In this document: one piece after another, positions 8,289 through 17,105 of the stretch | How positions within the stretch are numbered: the first letter of the stretch is position 1 | How the letters are laid out: the number at the start of each line of letters is the position of its first letter | Assembly: GCF_001931485.1 (NCBI RefSeq) | Contig: NZ_MSDV01000055.1 | Coordinates: forward strand, 1 to 64,000 | Reading direction: 5' to 3' | Length of the DNA stretch: 64,000 bases | DNA from: Burkholderia sp. SRS-W-2-2016 | Lineage (GTDB): Bacteria > Pseudomonadota > Gammaproteobacteria > Burkholderiales > Burkholderiaceae | The notes under the pieces: generated by a model | What the model saw: the letters and a program-made list of their open reading frames with translations, nothing else | What the model was told of the DNA's origin: nothing | Databases searched by the model: none | Translations under genes and position numbers: made by a program

Positions 8289-8915
8289 TTAAGCGGGGCG
8301 TCGCGCGAGATCGGTGAAAGCGATGCTCGTCGCCCCGCAGGCTTGCGTGAAGCCCTCGTCGTAGCTCGTGAAAAACACCGTGCGAGTGGTGCCGAGCGTG
8401 CGGAACAGCTCGGCGAGCGTCGCGCGCGCCGATGCATCGAGACCGCCGGCCGGTTCGTCGGCGATCAGCACGCGGGTGTCGCCCAGAAGCGCGGAGGTCA
8501 GAAAGACCTTCTTGCGGGTGCCGTACGACATCTGCTCGAAGCGTTTGTCCAGATGCGGCGCGAGGCCGACGCGCTCGGCCAGTGCGAGCACCTCGTCGCC
8601 GACGGCGGTGTGCCGCGCCGCGGCGACCTGTTGCAGATACGCGCGGCCGGTCTGATCGGGCCAGTTCATGCTGTCTTCCGGCACATAGGTCAGCACCGCC
8701 TGCGCGGCGGCCGGCGCCGTTCGCAACGAATGGCCGCCGAGCCACACGTCGCCGCTGTCGGCGGCGAGCGCGCCGGCGAGGACGGCGAGCAACGTCGATT
8801 TGCCGCTGCCGGATTCATCGTTCAATGCGACGCAGCCCGAGGGAGCGTCGAAATGCAGTCCTTCGAACAGGACGCGGTCGCCGTAGCGTTTGCTGAGGTT
8901 GTCGAATCGAAGCAT
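8289..8915 (-). CDS. Orphan ABC transporter ATP-binding protein with atypical motifs
   Basis: About 208 residues from the preferred start at MLRFDNLSKRYGD; an upstream ATG at 8966 would add 17 residues, and neither has a convincing Shine-Dalgarno sequence. Walker A (ESGSGKST) and Walker B with the catalytic Glu (VLIADEP) are intact. The signature motif reads MSYGTRKK instead of LSGGQ, as in some CcmA/ABC-2 ATPases, and the H-loop histidine appears replaced by tyrosine (TSYDEG where SHD is usual). No permease gene is adjacent. It may energise an ABC-2 permease encoded elsewhere; slow or regulatory ATPase activity is possible. Confidence 0.75.
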   Translation of the reverse strand: MLRFDNLSKRYGDRVLFEGLHFDAPSGCVALNDESGSGKSTLLAVLAGALAADSGDVWLGGHSLRTAPAAAQAVLTYVPEDSMNWPDQTGRAYLQQVAAARHTAVGDEVLALAERVGLAPHLDKRFEQMSYGTRKKVFLTSALLGDTRVLIADEPAGGLDASARATLAELFRTLGTTRTVFFTSYDEGFTQACGATSIAFTDLARRPA

Positions 8916-9697
8916 AGGTTGGCGTTGAGAAGGGGCGGGGGCGGCCTCTCGTGCGGTGTATTCCATGGAATAAATTTCGCGCCAGTGTAGCAGCGCGCTG
9001 AGCCGCGTTCGCGCGCCGGACGCACGCCGGACGCCCGCTGGACGGGCGATTTCTTGCCCGCCGGGTTAATTTTGAGACAGCCGGTCAAGCCGGGTTCGCA
9101 ACCTGAGCTATCGTCATACGATCAAATTGCAGATCGCTTTCAGTGAGCGCGTCAGGCGCGGTGGAAGCGGCGAATCAATGCAGTAGAGCGAGGTTGTTGG
9201 GAGAGGTAGAAGCGCCAGGGAGTCGCCGCTGCGCAAGTAGCGGTAGCAAAAATCAAAGAGCCTGAGAGAGAGTGTGGTGATGCGAACGGGCCCGTAGAGG
9301 CCCGTCGCTCATCCGCCAGATAATCCCAAATCCGCCTGTCGGTCGATAATCCTCTGATTTTAAATCGCGCCCTTTCAGTAAATCTGACTGAATTTAATTA
9401 GGGTGCGGTTAAATGCGAATATTCAAAATACGCGACTCATTTTGCGCTGCTAAACTGTGCGCCGGAGTATTCGCGGTAACCGCTTTTTTCACGCGCCCGC
9501 TGACCCGGTCCGGCCACGCCGCTGGCCGGATAGACGGCAAAAACAGGCCTTTTCCGCACGTTTGAACGACGCGTCGCCCCGGCATACTAGCCACGGCCGG
9601 CATTTCGCGCGCCTCCATCTCCGATTTTCGACAGGTAATTTTGACGGGCAGTTTTGCCAGTATGGACTTGAACAAAGTCCGCTTTTGGAAATGACTC
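8916..9697. other. Intergenic region, about 780 bp, no gene supported
   Basis: No convincing coding frame. AT content rises towards 9360-9420, in front of the FtsH-like gene. Two structures are visible. One is a hairpin at 9286-9305 (ACGGGCC, 6-nt loop, GGCCCGT; extendable by GCG/CGC across a bulge). The other is an inverted repeat TTCAGT-N7-ACTGAA at 9374-9392. Either could belong to an untranslated RNA or an operator, but nothing identifies a known family. Confidence 0.5.
9374..9392. promoter_or_regulatory. Inverted repeat, possible operator
   Basis: TTCAGT-N7-ACTGAA in an AT-rich patch 306 bp upstream of the FtsH-like gene. Its position suits a regulator site, but the protein is unknown. 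Confidence 0.3.
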
Positions 9698-11635
9698 ATG
9701 AAGCCGGGAAATAATTCGCTTGGGAAAAAACGCGTACGCCGAATCGCCATCGCCGCGGTTGCCGTGCTGATTGCGGTGCTGGTGGGCTGGGGCGGGTGGC
9801 ATTGGCAGCAGCGCGCCGCGCACCAGGCGCCCGCGCTGACCGGCGTCGCGAGCCAGATGCGCGACGACGCGTCGGCCTGGACGCGTGAAGAGAAAGACGC
9901 GTCGACGATGCTGCGCGATATCCGCGACGCCAACGTCGCGGCGATCGGCGTGAGTCCCAACGCGATCCTCGTGTCGCGGCGCGACGGCGGCAAGTACTTC
10001 GTCACCGATCACAACGCGACCTTCTCGCACGCGTTGCTGCTCGGCGAGCCGCGCGCCGGCGACGCCGCCGCCGCGTATCAGCTCGTGTGGCTGCCGGACG
10101 TCGATGTCGACGCGGGCGGCGCGCGCTGGACCCTGCTGTTTGACCAGTTGCGCGACGCGTTGAGTCTGTTGCTGCCGCTGCTGCTGATCGGCGGTATGGC
10201 GTGGTTCATGCGGCGCGAGATGAAGGGCGGCGCGAAGCTGCTCAGCGAAGCGCCGACGCTGCGTTTCGACGACGTCATCGGCGCGAACGAGGCGAAGGCC
10301 GCGCTCGCCGACATTCGCGGTTATCTGACCGATCCGCGGCAGTTTTCGTCGATGGGCGTGCGCGCGCCGTGCGGAATCCTGATGGTGGGCGGCCCCGGCG
10401 TCGGCAAGACGCGGCTCGCGCAGGCGCTGGCCGGCGAATGCGGCGCGAACTTCATTTCGATCACCGGCAGCTACTTCAGCGCGAAGTACTACGGCGTCGG
10501 CATCCAGAAGGTCCGGCATCTGTTCGAACTGGCGCGCAAGAATGCGCCGACGGTGATCTTCATCGACGAAGCCGATGGTCTCGCGAAACGCACCGATACC
10601 GGCGGCGGTCCGGTCGAGGCCGAGAGCAATCGGATCATCAATCAGCTGCTCGCGGAGATGGACGGCTTCGAGTCGAACGAAGGCGTGATCGTCGTGGCCG
10701 CGACCAATCACCCGGACAATCTCGACGAAGCGCTGCGTCGTCCGGGCCGTTTCGATCGCACGGTGCAGGTGCGTCTGCCCGATCGCGAAGACCGCGCGAA
10801 GATTTTCCGTTTCTACGCGCAGAAGCTGAAATCGAAGGCCGCCGATATCGATTACGACCAGCTCGCGCGTTTGACCACCGGTTTGTCGCCGGCCACCGTC
10901 GCGATGGTCGTGAATCAGGCGGGGCTAATCGCGCGCAAGGCGGGGGAGAGCGAAATCGCCGCGAAGCACTTCATGGAAGCGATCAAGATTGCACGCATCG
11001 GCGACGTGAGCGGCGCCGAGCGCGCGCTGACCGAGGACGAGCGCGAGCGCATCGCGGTGCATGAGGCGGGACATGGCCTCGTCGCCGCGCTGCTCGGCAC
11101 CGGCGTACTGGAAGAAGTGACGATCCTGCCGCGCGGCGGCGCGCTCGGCGTCGCGCTGATTACAAAGGCGCAGGACAAGCACCTGTACCGCGAAACGGAA
11201 ATTCGCAACGAGATCCAGGTGTTGCTCGGCGGACGCAACGCGGAGATTCTTGTGTTCTCCGAAGCATCGAGCGGAGCGGCGTCGGACTTGCAGGAGGCGT
11301 CGCGCATCGGCCTCGACATGGTGTCGAAGTTCGGCTTTAACAGCGACGGCGATCTGTTCAGCCTCGCCGCGCTGCCGTCCCAGTACGCCGGCCTGCAGAT
11401 GAAGAGCGCGATCGAGCACGCGAACGTGTTGCTCAAGGAACTCAACGAGCTGTGCTACGGGCTGCTGCATGCGTACGAGCCGGTGCTGCGGGCAATCTCG
11501 GAGCAGTTGCTCGAACATGAAACCGTGCCGGGCGAAACGGTGTACCGGTTGATTCGCGAGCATAGGGGCGCGCTGAAGATCGTGCATGAGCCGGTCGTCG
11601 AGCAGCCGGTCGTTCACGAAGCCGCGGCGGCTTGA
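9698..11635 (+). CDS. Divergent FtsH-like membrane AAA+ zinc metalloprotease
   Basis: 645 residues. TM1 lies at about 13-33 and TM2 at about 150-167, flanking a periplasmic region with little similarity to FtsH. The AAA domain has Walker A GGPGVGKT (about 230-238), Walker B VIFIDEAD and the SRH region ATNHPDNLDEALRRPGRFDR. The pore loop reads YYG instead of FVG. The M41 domain has the zinc motif HEAGH at 455-459 and the downstream ASSGAASDL segment with the third ligand Asp. All catalytic residues are present, so it should be an active membrane protease. Sequence divergence and isolation (no ftsJ/rrmJ or folP neighbours) suggest a second paralog rather than the housekeeping FtsH. Confidence 0.88.
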   Translation: MKPGNNSLGKKRVRRIAIAAVAVLIAVLVGWGGWHWQQRAAHQAPALTGVASQMRDDASAWTREEKDASTMLRDIRDANVAAIGVSPNAILVSRRDGGKYFVTDHNATFSHALLLGEPRAGDAAAAYQLVWLPDVDVDAGGARWTLLFDQLRDALSLLLPLLLIGGMAWFMRREMKGGAKLLSEAPTLRFDDVIGANEAKAALADIRGYLTDPRQFSSMGVRAPCGILMVGGPGVGKTRLAQALAGECGANFISITGSYFSAKYYGVGIQKVRHLFELARKNAPTVIFIDEADGLAKRTDTGGGPVEAESNRIINQLLAEMDGFESNEGVIVVAATNHPDNLDEALRRPGRFDRTVQVRLPDREDRAKIFRFYAQKLKSKAADIDYDQLARLTTGLSPATVAMVVNQAGLIARKAGESEIAAKHFMEAIKIARIGDVSGAERALTEDERERIAVHEAGHGLVAALLGTGVLEEVTILPRGGALGVALITKAQDKHLYRETEIRNEIQVLLGGRNAEILVFSEASSGAASDLQEASRIGLDMVSKFGFNSDGDLFSLAALPSQYAGLQMKSAIEHANVLLKELNELCYGLLHAYEPVLRAISEQLLEHETVPGETVYRLIREHRGALKIVHEPVVEQPVVHEAAAA

Positions 11636-11695
11636 GCGCGGCGGGTTAGCGCCGCGCGTGCCTGTTCTTACGGTCTCACCGCAACGGCTCACACG

Positions 11696-11959
11696 CTAGG
11701 CAAAATCGGAAGGACCCGGGTCGGGTACGCCCGGCGGCGCGTCGGTGTCGCCTAGCGGGTCGCCGTCGTTGCCGCCGCCGGACTGGCCGCTTTTGTTCGG
11801 GTCGGGCGCGGGCTGCTCGCCCTTCTTCGGCAGCGGCTGATCGAGGCCAGGCTCGACTGGGGTTGGGATCGCATCGCCGAGAGGCTTCGAAACCTCGGAG
11901 GGTGGGCTGCCGGGGTCTTCATCGGCCCGGCGTTCAGGCTCATTCGGGGAGTTCGCCAT
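11696..11959 (-). CDS. Small disordered proline/glycine-rich protein
   Basis: An 87-residue acidic low-complexity protein starting MANSPNEPERRADED, rich in Pro, Gly, Asp and Ser, with no hydrophobic segment and no recognised domain. The ATG at 11959 is chosen because GGAGAG lies about 13 nt upstream; the frame stays open further upstream, but that part looks non-coding. It is convergent with the FtsH-like gene. It resembles short intrinsically disordered proteins often annotated as hypothetical in Burkholderia. Function unknown. Confidence 0.5.
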   Translation of the reverse strand: MANSPNEPERRADEDPGSPPSEVSKPLGDAIPTPVEPGLDQPLPKKGEQPAPDPNKSGQSGGGNDGDPLGDTDAPPGVPDPGPSDFA

Positions 11960-12351
11960 GTTCGACACAATGCTCTCCGGTTGATGAACATAGCTTGGAA
12001 GTAGCAACGGCTGTGCCGCGGTGGGGACTACACCGAAGACCGCGCCGGTCCATCCACGCGACGAGCTGACCGACGTCGCCGGCACTATCCGCAAACCATT
12101 AAAACCGGCAATTCTGTATTTCGACACACACGGTGCCGTAGCGTAGGCATGCGTCTCTAACGCACAGCACGCGCGGCGCGGCGGCCGACAGCGCGCGAAA
12201 AGGCACCCAGGCAAACCGACCAAAACAAACTCCACCTCTCCGCGCAGCCCCCGGAAAAAATCTATTCTTGTCCGGTTCGTAGAACCGACGGTCGCGCAAC
12301 CATGACCGTTCCTGTCACAACGCGCAGCGCGCGAATTCTTCAGGAAACCGA
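11960..12351. other. Intergenic region with a short hairpin
   Basis: Divergent spacer between the disordered protein and the opgC-like gene. It contains a 6-bp inverted repeat, CGGTTC-GTA-GAACCG (12273-12287), 65 bp before the opgC-like start, which might be an operator. Otherwise nothing recognisable is seen. Confidence 0.4.
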
Positions 12352-13458
12352 ATGGAAACCCGTCGTGGCCGCTCGGTCGAAGTCGATTTCTTCCGTGGTG
12401 TCGTGCTGATCGTCATCGTGCTCGATCACATCCCCGGCAGCCCGCTGTCGCATCTGATGCTGCACGCGTACGCGTTATGCGATTCCGCCGAGGTGTTCGT
12501 GTTTCTCGGCGGCTATGCATCGGCGGCCGCCTATACGGCCGTGCTCGCGCATCGCGGCGAGAGCGCCGCGAACAGGCGTTTCGTTCGGCGCTGCTGGGAA
12601 ATCTATCGCGCGTATCTGTTGACCGCGATGCTCACGCTGGTGTCCGGCGCGTTGCTCGCGGTGCTGAACCTGAACCGGCCGATGGTCGAGTTGACCGGCT
12701 GGCCGCCGTTCGCGCTGCAACCGTGGCGCGAGGCGTTCGATATCGCGTTGTTGCGCCGGCAACCGTATCTGTCGAGCGTGCTGCCGATGTACGTGCTGTT
12801 CGCGCTGTTCGTCCCCGTCGCCGTACCGCTCGCGCGCCGTTCGGCGCCGCTCGCGCTGGCGCTGAGTCTCGCGATCTGGGCCGGCGCGCGCCCGCTGGCC
12901 GCGTTATTCAGCATTGACGATGTGCCCGGCTGGGCTTTTAATCCGTTTGCGTGGCAACTGATGTTCGTGTTCGGCATCCTGTGTCGCGTGCAGCCGCTCA
13001 GCGAGCGCTTTCAAACCAGCGGCACCGCGCAATGGTTCACGCGTTTCGCGGTGGTCGCGGTGCTCGGCTTCGCGGTCGTCAAACTTTTCGTGCTGACGCA
13101 ACCGTTGCCCGGCACGCACAAACAGAATCTATCGGTGGAACGGGTGCTCAACTTCATCGCAATCGCGTGGCTCGCCGCCCAGTGCGTGCGGATCGGCGGT
13201 ATCGCGTGGCTCGCGCGGCGGTTGCCCGCGGTCGTGACGGTCGGGCGCACCGGGCTCGTCTGCTTCGTCGCGGGCACGCTGGTGTCGCTGATCGTCGATA
13301 CCGCGACGCCGCACACGTTTCATGGTTTTCGCGGCGTGCTGGTCGGACTCGGCGGCGACCTCGCCGCGATCGGCGCGCTGCTGATGATCGCGCGCGGCTG
13401 GAACGGCTGGAAGGATCAGCGGCATCGAGCGCACGCGAATGGCGCGGGTTACGGATGA
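12352..13458 (+). CDS. OpgC-family integral membrane acyltransferase
   Basis: 368 residues with about ten hydrophobic segments. The N-terminus (EVDFFRGVVLIVIVLDHIPGSPL, followed by an SAEVFVFLGGYA segment) matches the OpgC domain, which in enterobacteria succinylates periplasmic glucans. It is related to the wider acyltransferase-3 membrane family. SD AGGA precedes the ATG by 6 nt. The stop overlaps the ATG of the tannase-family esterase (ATGA), so the two are translationally coupled; an acyl-transfer/acyl-removal pair in the envelope is an inference from this arrangement. No opgGH genes are nearby, so an osmoregulated-glucan role is not certain. Confidence 0.85.
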   Translation: METRRGRSVEVDFFRGVVLIVIVLDHIPGSPLSHLMLHAYALCDSAEVFVFLGGYASAAAYTAVLAHRGESAANRRFVRRCWEIYRAYLLTAMLTLVSGALLAVLNLNRPMVELTGWPPFALQPWREAFDIALLRRQPYLSSVLPMYVLFALFVPVAVPLARRSAPLALALSLAIWAGARPLAALFSIDDVPGWAFNPFAWQLMFVFGILCRVQPLSERFQTSGTAQWFTRFAVVAVLGFAVVKLFVLTQPLPGTHKQNLSVERVLNFIAIAWLAAQCVRIGGIAWLARRLPAVVTVGRTGLVCFVAGTLVSLIVDTATPHTFHGFRGVLVGLGGDLAAIGALLMIARGWNGWKDQRHRAHANGAGYG

Positions 13459-15182
13459 CGCGCGGGCTTCGCTACCCGCGTACGTCGTTGACGAAACGCG
13501 CGCGCGTCGCGCGCAAACTGCTTGGCTGCGCGACCATCGCAAGTGTCGGCGCGCTCGGGTGGCTCGCGCTGTATCGCACCGCCGCGCTCGCGAAAGAGGC
13601 GCCGCTCGCGATGCATTGCACGGAATTCGCCGGTGCGGTGCTGTCGCCCGAATTGATCGCGATGCCGACCGCCGGCGCGCAGATCGAGAGCGCGACGATG
13701 ATCGCTGCGACTACCCCAGGCAATCAGCAGGGCGGCGAGTACTGCCGGATCACCGGCCGGATCAAGGCGCTCGAGCCGACCACGCCCGACATCCGTTTCG
13801 ATCTGAATCTGCCGCGCCGCTGGAATGGCCGCGCGTTGCAGATCGGCGGCGGCGGTTATAACGGCGTGGTGGTCAGCGGCACCGGCGTAATGCCGTTTTC
13901 GCCGGACCGCGCGCCGCTTGCACAAGGCTATGCGACGTTCGGCGACGACTCCGGTCATGTCGGCGATTCGTCGCTCGCGGTGTTCGGTCTCGTCGATGAA
14001 GCGGTGACGAACTTCGGCTACGCGCATCTGAAGAAGACCCACGACGTCGCGCTTGCGTTGATCGCGCGCGCGTACGGCCGGCCGCCGCAACGCATGTATT
14101 TCGCCGGCGGCTCGACCGGCGGTCGCGAAGGCTACACGGTGATGCAGCGCTTTCCCGACGACTACGACGGCGTAATCGCCAATTCCCCCGCGCTGAATTT
14201 CTCCGGCGTCCGGCTGATCGGCGTGAAACTCGGTCAGGCCGAGTACGGCAAGCCGGGCGGCTTCGTTGCGCCGGCGCAGCTCGAACGCGTGTATCAGCGC
14301 ACGCTTGCGGTGTGCGATCGACTCGACGGCGCGGCGGACGGCATCGTCAGCGACGTGGACGCGTGCCGCACGCATGAAGCGGACATCATCGATTCGCTGC
14401 GTTGCCCGATATATCCGAGCGCGTCCGCAAGCGCACCGTCCGCAATCTCTTCCGACGCCTGTCTGAGCGACCCACAACTTTCGACACTGCTGGTGATGCG
14501 CGACGGCCTGTCGTTGCCTTACCGGCTCGCGTGGGACGTGAGCGGCTATCGCGGCTACAACGTGCTTCAGGGCACCCAGCTGACCGGTTCGCTCGGGCTC
14601 GCGCATCAGCCGCAACGCTTGCCGGTACCGTCCTTTCACGCCAACGGCTATCTGTTCTCACAGGGCGACGGCTACGTTCGCTATTTCGTCGCGCGTGATC
14701 CGGAGTTCGATTCGCTGCGCTTCGATCCGCAACGGCCCGGCAAATATCGCGCGCAACTGATCGCGCTGTCGCACACGATCGGCGCGATGAATCCCGATCT
14801 GTCGCGCTACATCGCGCGCGGCGGCAAGCTGATCACGCTACAAGGCCTTGCCGACGAAGTGATCAGCCCGAATCAGACGATCGCCTATCACGACGCGCTG
14901 GTCGCGCGCTTCGGCGCGGAACCGGTCGACGGTTTCATGCGGCTATACATGGTGCCGGGCTTTCAGCATGGCAACGGCGTATTCATTCCGTCGGTGGATC
15001 TGCTCGGCGCGCTCGATAACTGGGTGACGCGCGGCGTCGCGCCCGAAACGCTGACCGCTACGGATATCGCGGCGCCGACCAATGGACGGTCGCGGCCGTT
15101 GTGCCGCTATCCGCGTTTTCCGCGTTATGCGGGTAAAGGCAATCTCAATCTCGCGAGTAGTTTTATTTGCGCGCAGCCGTGA
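13455..15182 (+). CDS. Tannase/feruloyl esterase family alpha/beta hydrolase
   Basis: 575 residues starting at an ATG that overlaps the opgC-like stop by 4 bp. An N-terminal hydrophobic segment (about residues 22-45, GCATIASVGALGWLAL) is a probable signal peptide or anchor. The tannase domain carries the oxyanion region GGGGYNGVV, the nucleophile elbow GGSTGGREG (family form GCSTGGRQ), an Asp in a GLADEVISPNQT segment and a His in MVPGFQHGNG. The usual Cys preceding the nucleophile Ser is replaced by Gly here, and the paired Cys before the His by a Gln, so the family's active-site disulfide may be missing. An esterase acting on aromatic or acylated substrates in the periplasm is likely. Confidence 0.88.
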   Translation: MTRGLRYPRTSLTKRARVARKLLGCATIASVGALGWLALYRTAALAKEAPLAMHCTEFAGAVLSPELIAMPTAGAQIESATMIAATTPGNQQGGEYCRITGRIKALEPTTPDIRFDLNLPRRWNGRALQIGGGGYNGVVVSGTGVMPFSPDRAPLAQGYATFGDDSGHVGDSSLAVFGLVDEAVTNFGYAHLKKTHDVALALIARAYGRPPQRMYFAGGSTGGREGYTVMQRFPDDYDGVIANSPALNFSGVRLIGVKLGQAEYGKPGGFVAPAQLERVYQRTLAVCDRLDGAADGIVSDVDACRTHEADIIDSLRCPIYPSASASAPSAISSDACLSDPQLSTLLVMRDGLSLPYRLAWDVSGYRGYNVLQGTQLTGSLGLAHQPQRLPVPSFHANGYLFSQGDGYVRYFVARDPEFDSLRFDPQRPGKYRAQLIALSHTIGAMNPDLSRYIARGGKLITLQGLADEVISPNQTIAYHDALVARFGAEPVDGFMRLYMVPGFQHGNGVFIPSVDLLGALDNWVTRGVAPETLTATDIAAPTNGRSRPLCRYPRFPRYAGKGNLNLASSFICAQP

Positions 15183-15240
15183 CGCGCGCGGCGCGACCAT
15201 CGAAGAGTCTCGCAGACTCCGCAGGCCGCGCCGCTATCAG

Positions 15241-15264
15241 TACATCGAGTACATCGAGTACATC
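15241..15264. repeat. Short tandem repeat TACATCGAG
   Basis: Two full copies and a partial third copy of TACATCGAG, in the gap between the tannase gene and the glycine-rich protein gene. A similar run occurs at 39857-39872. Function unknown. Confidence 0.6.
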
Positions 15265-15274
15265 AACGGCAGCC

Positions 15275-15694
15275 TTATTGCCCGTTCTGCATCGTGCCGT
15301 TATTCATCCCGTTGTTCATATTGGCACCGGTGCCCGTGCGCGAACCATTGTGCATTCCATTGCTCATATTGCCGGTCGAACGATTGGTCGATGGACTATT
15401 CGGTGTCGCGCCGGTGCCGGTGCCCATCCCGCCGCCGGTGCCCGTTACGCCCGGCGAGCCGTAGCCGGAGTCGTGCGGCGTCTTGATCGAACCGGGGCCG
15501 ACGCCCGGGGTGGCAGTGCCGCCCGCGCCGCCGGTCGTGCCGCCGCCGGCGCCGACGCCATTACCGGCGCCGGCTCCTGCACCCGCACCGCCGCCGGCTC
15601 CGCCTGCTCCTGCACCACCGGCTTGCGCATACACGCCGCCGGATAACGCCATCACGAGCGCCGAAGCCAGAATAGTGGTGGTCATGCGTTTCAT
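15275..15694 (-). CDS. Secreted glycine-rich low-complexity protein
   Basis: 139 residues with a good signal peptide (residues 1-23, ending VYA-QAG). A Gly/Ala repeat region follows (about 25-65), then a Gly/Thr/Asn/Met-rich tail with repeated NNGM, SNGM and HNGS elements. There are no cysteines in the mature part and no known domain. The SD (GGAGG) lies 7 nt before the ATG. It is divergent from the stressosome operon, with a 447-bp shared promoter region. It may be an envelope or surface structural protein; no function can be assigned. Confidence 0.7.
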   Translation of the reverse strand: MKRMTTTILASALVMALSGGVYAQAGGAGAGGAGGGAGAGAGAGNGVGAGGGTTGGAGGTATPGVGPGSIKTPHDSGYGSPGVTGTGGGMGTGTGATPNSPSTNRSTGNMSNGMHNGSRTGTGANMNNGMNNGTMQNGQ

Positions 15695-16141
15695 GATTCA
15701 CCTCCACGAAAAGGATTGAATTCACGCAAGCGCTTTGCCGCTCGCATGCATCACTCGCCGCAAGGGCTATGCCTTGGAAATAAAGATAGACATCCGAAGT
15801 AATTTGCAATGAGTAGGATCGGCGATCGATCGACCGGTCGAGCTCCGACATTCCCCACCGGACAAAGCCATAAACAACGCACATTGCGATCTTCTATCGC
15901 GCGCAATAGTTACCGCTCCATTCAAGCGAACAAGGTAAAAGAATCCGATTTCAAATCGCTAATTCAATCGCCCCTACAGCGCGGCGTAAAAGTTGCTTGC
16001 ACAACCTGCTCGCAGCATTGTGAAGCTCAGCACGTGCGTGCTAGAGTCCGAGGGGCTCGGGCAAACGAGCCGTCAACACGCGCACAAAAACGCCGAACGG
16101 CGCGCAACGTGCCGGTCGCTATAACGATTAGGGGAGTGTGT
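15695..16141. other. Divergent promoter region between the glycine-rich protein gene and rsbR
   Basis: 447 bp of lower GC than the surroundings. It should hold promoters in both directions. A GATCGATCGACCGGTCGAG-type cluster of short palindromes lies near 15825-15843. AGGGGAG, 6 nt before the rsbR ATG, is the ribosome-binding site. No open frame with coding character begins before 16142. Confidence 0.45.
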
Positions 16142-17071
16142 ATGGAAACGCTAGGCGGAGTGCGTCTCGCCCAAATTTTCAATGATCGGCAAAACGAACT
16201 CGCGGGCGAGTGGGTCGCGCAGCAGTTCGCGATCGCCGCACGCCGCGGCGGCATCAGCGAAGCACAGTTGCGCAGCCAGTTCATGCAATTCGTCGCGCTG
16301 ATCTGTACCGCGTTGAGTTCGTCGGATCGCGTCGACTTTCGCACCGCGCAGTGGGACGAAGTGCGCAGCCTGCTCTCCGAAATGTCCGCGCAACGCGCGC
16401 GCCAGGGTTTCACGCCGGGCGAAACCGCGATGTTCGTGTTCTCGCTGAAAGAGCCGCTGTTCACGCGGCTGCGCGAAGCCCTCGGCACCGACGGAGTGAA
16501 GCTGGCCGAACTCACCTGGACCGTCAGCACGCTGTTCGATGCGCTGGGCCTCTTCACCACCGAAGTATTCCAGGTCAGTCGCGAGCAGGTGATCGTGCGT
16601 CAGCAGCAGGAACTGCTCGAACTGTCGACGCCGGTCGTGCAGCTTTGGGAAGGCATTCTCGCGCTGCCGCTGATCGGCACGCTCGATTCGGCGCGCACCC
16701 AGGTCGTGATGGAAAGCCTGCTGCAGAAGATCGTCGACACCGGCGCGTCGATCGCGATCATCGACATCACCGGCGTGCCGACCGTCGATACGCTGGTCGC
16801 CCAGCATCTGCTGAAGACCGTGGCCGCCGCGCGGCTGATGGGCGCCGACTGCGTGATCAGCGGGATTCGTCCGCAGATCGCGCAGACCATCGTGCACCTC
16901 GGCGTGAATCTGTCGAACGTGATCACCAAGGCCACGCTCGCCGACGCGTTCGTGGTCGCGCTGCAGCGCACCGGCAAGTCGGTGTCCGGCATTGCGCCGC
17001 GTGCGCAGATGCCGGGCGGCGCCGGCGCGGCGAACCCGGGCGCGAACCTCAATCCGTACACCGGCGATTGA
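16142..17071 (+). CDS. rsbR: RsbR-type stressosome protein (sensor domain plus STAS)
   Basis: 309 residues; ATG at 16142 with AGGGGAG upstream. The N-terminal part (1-150) is a helical, globin-like RsbR sensor domain. It is followed by a linker helix (VSREQVIVRQQQELLELSTP) and a C-terminal STAS domain (about 165-285) with PLIGTLDSART, IIDITGVPTVDT and GIRPQIAQTIVHLGVNL, which match RsbR proteins closely. Thr180 and Thr210 lie about where RsbR proteins are phosphorylated by RsbT. The tail (about 290-309) is Gly/Pro-rich. First gene of an R-S-T-phosphatase-kinase operon. RsbR and RsbS should form the icosahedral stressosome core in the cytosol. Confidence 0.9.
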   Translation: METLGGVRLAQIFNDRQNELAGEWVAQQFAIAARRGGISEAQLRSQFMQFVALICTALSSSDRVDFRTAQWDEVRSLLSEMSAQRARQGFTPGETAMFVFSLKEPLFTRLREALGTDGVKLAELTWTVSTLFDALGLFTTEVFQVSREQVIVRQQQELLELSTPVVQLWEGILALPLIGTLDSARTQVVMESLLQKIVDTGASIAIIDITGVPTVDTLVAQHLLKTVAAARLMGADCVISGIRPQIAQTIVHLGVNLSNVITKATLADAFVVALQRTGKSVSGIAPRAQMPGGAGAANPGANLNPYTGD

Positions 17072-17105
17072 CGCCGGCCCGCACGCATCTCAACCGGATT
17101 CATCG

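Noticed and set aside
9120..9340. Possible glycine-type or other known riboswitch before the FtsH-like gene
   Set aside because: The GA-rich stretch and hairpin do not form any riboswitch core I recognise, and FtsH is not a usual target.
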